31,365 bases of DNA from NCBI GenBank assembly GCA_900618425.1, contig UZAN01045769.1:1-31365 (forward strand). Direction: 5' to 3'. The DNA is from Echinostoma caproni. Its lineage: Eukaryota; Platyhelminthes; Trematoda; Plagiorchiida; Echinostomatidae. The translations under genes and the position numbers were made by a program. Shown piece after piece: positions 31,009 through 31,365 of this stretch (positions within the stretch are counted from its first letter, which is position 1; every line of letters begins with the position of its first letter). The notes under the pieces are model-generated. The model made no database searches and was not told where the DNA came from. It saw only the letters and a program-made list of their open reading frames with translations.

Positions 31009-31083
31009 CTGCAGTTTTTGGGGATCATGGTGGTGGCGTCCACCGTCGGAAGAACTGGAAAAGGTCAGACAATGAAGAAATAC

Positions 31084-31139
31084 CTGCTACTGCTGCTGCT
31101 GCTACTACTACGCCGATGTCCTTTCTTATCCTTCCCCAT
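31084..31139 (-). CDS. Same gene, probable first coding exon
   Basis: ATG at 31139-31137 opens MGKDKKGHRR followed by eight Ser, ending AG|GTATTT in phase 2. The Ser run is coded by mixed AGT/AGC, a CTG-type trinucleotide tract on the plus strand (31084-31110). The start is basic and polar with no signal peptide, which argues against classical secretion if this really is the N-terminus. Confidence 0.4.
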
Positions 31140-31365
31140 TGCAAAAATGATTTACCACAACGGGTTGGTCTAAACGTATTTTAAAAATGTGCCAAGGTCA
31201 TTCTTGTTCAGGTCGGGTCAGGTTGCACAGCACGGAAAAGGCTTTCGCTAACCAAGCGTCCAGATTCTTGCTTCTGTATGAAGTTTTCTTCTTCCAAAGC
31301 TTCAAAAATCGTTTCAGTCGCTTTCTTGCACCTGTTTTGCGGCAGGAAACTGGTTCCCCCATTCA

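Overview
The window looks like a repeat-rich segment of a flatworm nuclear genome, most likely a digenean trematode (fluke). The basis is indirect. The genes are split into short exons with GT-AG introns. Long AT-rich stretches have no sustained reading frame. Decayed Penelope-like (PLE), CR1/Jockey-like and RTE-like retroelements are common, and there are tRNA-headed short elements carrying hammerhead-ribozyme cores like the schistosome Sm-alpha family. Operons, bacterial ribosome-binding sites and CRISPR arrays are absent. Species cannot be fixed by reading alone.

Layout. 0.7-1.45 kb holds a decayed CR1-like reverse transcriptase (minus strand). 2.66-3.15 kb holds two hammerhead SINEs facing each other. 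3.2-8.4 kb is mostly unassigned, apart from one copy of a dispersed repeat at 6.75-6.86 kb. 8.48-9.67 kb holds plus-strand exons resembling the C-terminal part of the KICSTOR subunit SZT2, with a frame break. 10.3-10.8 kb holds a speculative chain of small minus-strand exons. 13.99-14.05 kb is a tRNA-like relic, and 14.64-14.78 kb is a second, different hammerhead SINE. 15.1-15.5 kb is the decayed 3' coding end of an RTE-like element. 17.4-17.73 kb is a second inverted pair of hammerhead SINEs.

20.6-21.0 kb has TA microsatellites. 21.3-23.0 kb is a PLE cluster: two GIY-YIG-bearing copies head to head, a 60-bp hammerhead-SINE fragment with a perfect 14-bp target-site duplication inside the RT of one copy, and a long hairpin. 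23.4-24.7 kb is a CR1/Jockey-like element with endonuclease and RT remains. 25.6 kb is the second copy of the 6.8-kb repeat. 26.25-26.72 kb is a third PLE fragment. 29.36-31.14 kb is the best-supported gene: a minus-strand gene of very short exons whose last exon encodes a collagen-like Met-X-Gly-Gln-X-Gly repeat.

The genes show no sign of acting together. The connecting thread is the mobile DNA: self-cleaving short elements, plus retroelements of three classes that could have supplied the machinery to move them. The most unusual signals are the repeated inverted-pair arrangement of hammerhead SINEs, the TSD-bounded 60-bp fragment that starts close to the predicted ribozyme cleavage point, and the short-exon collagen-like gene.
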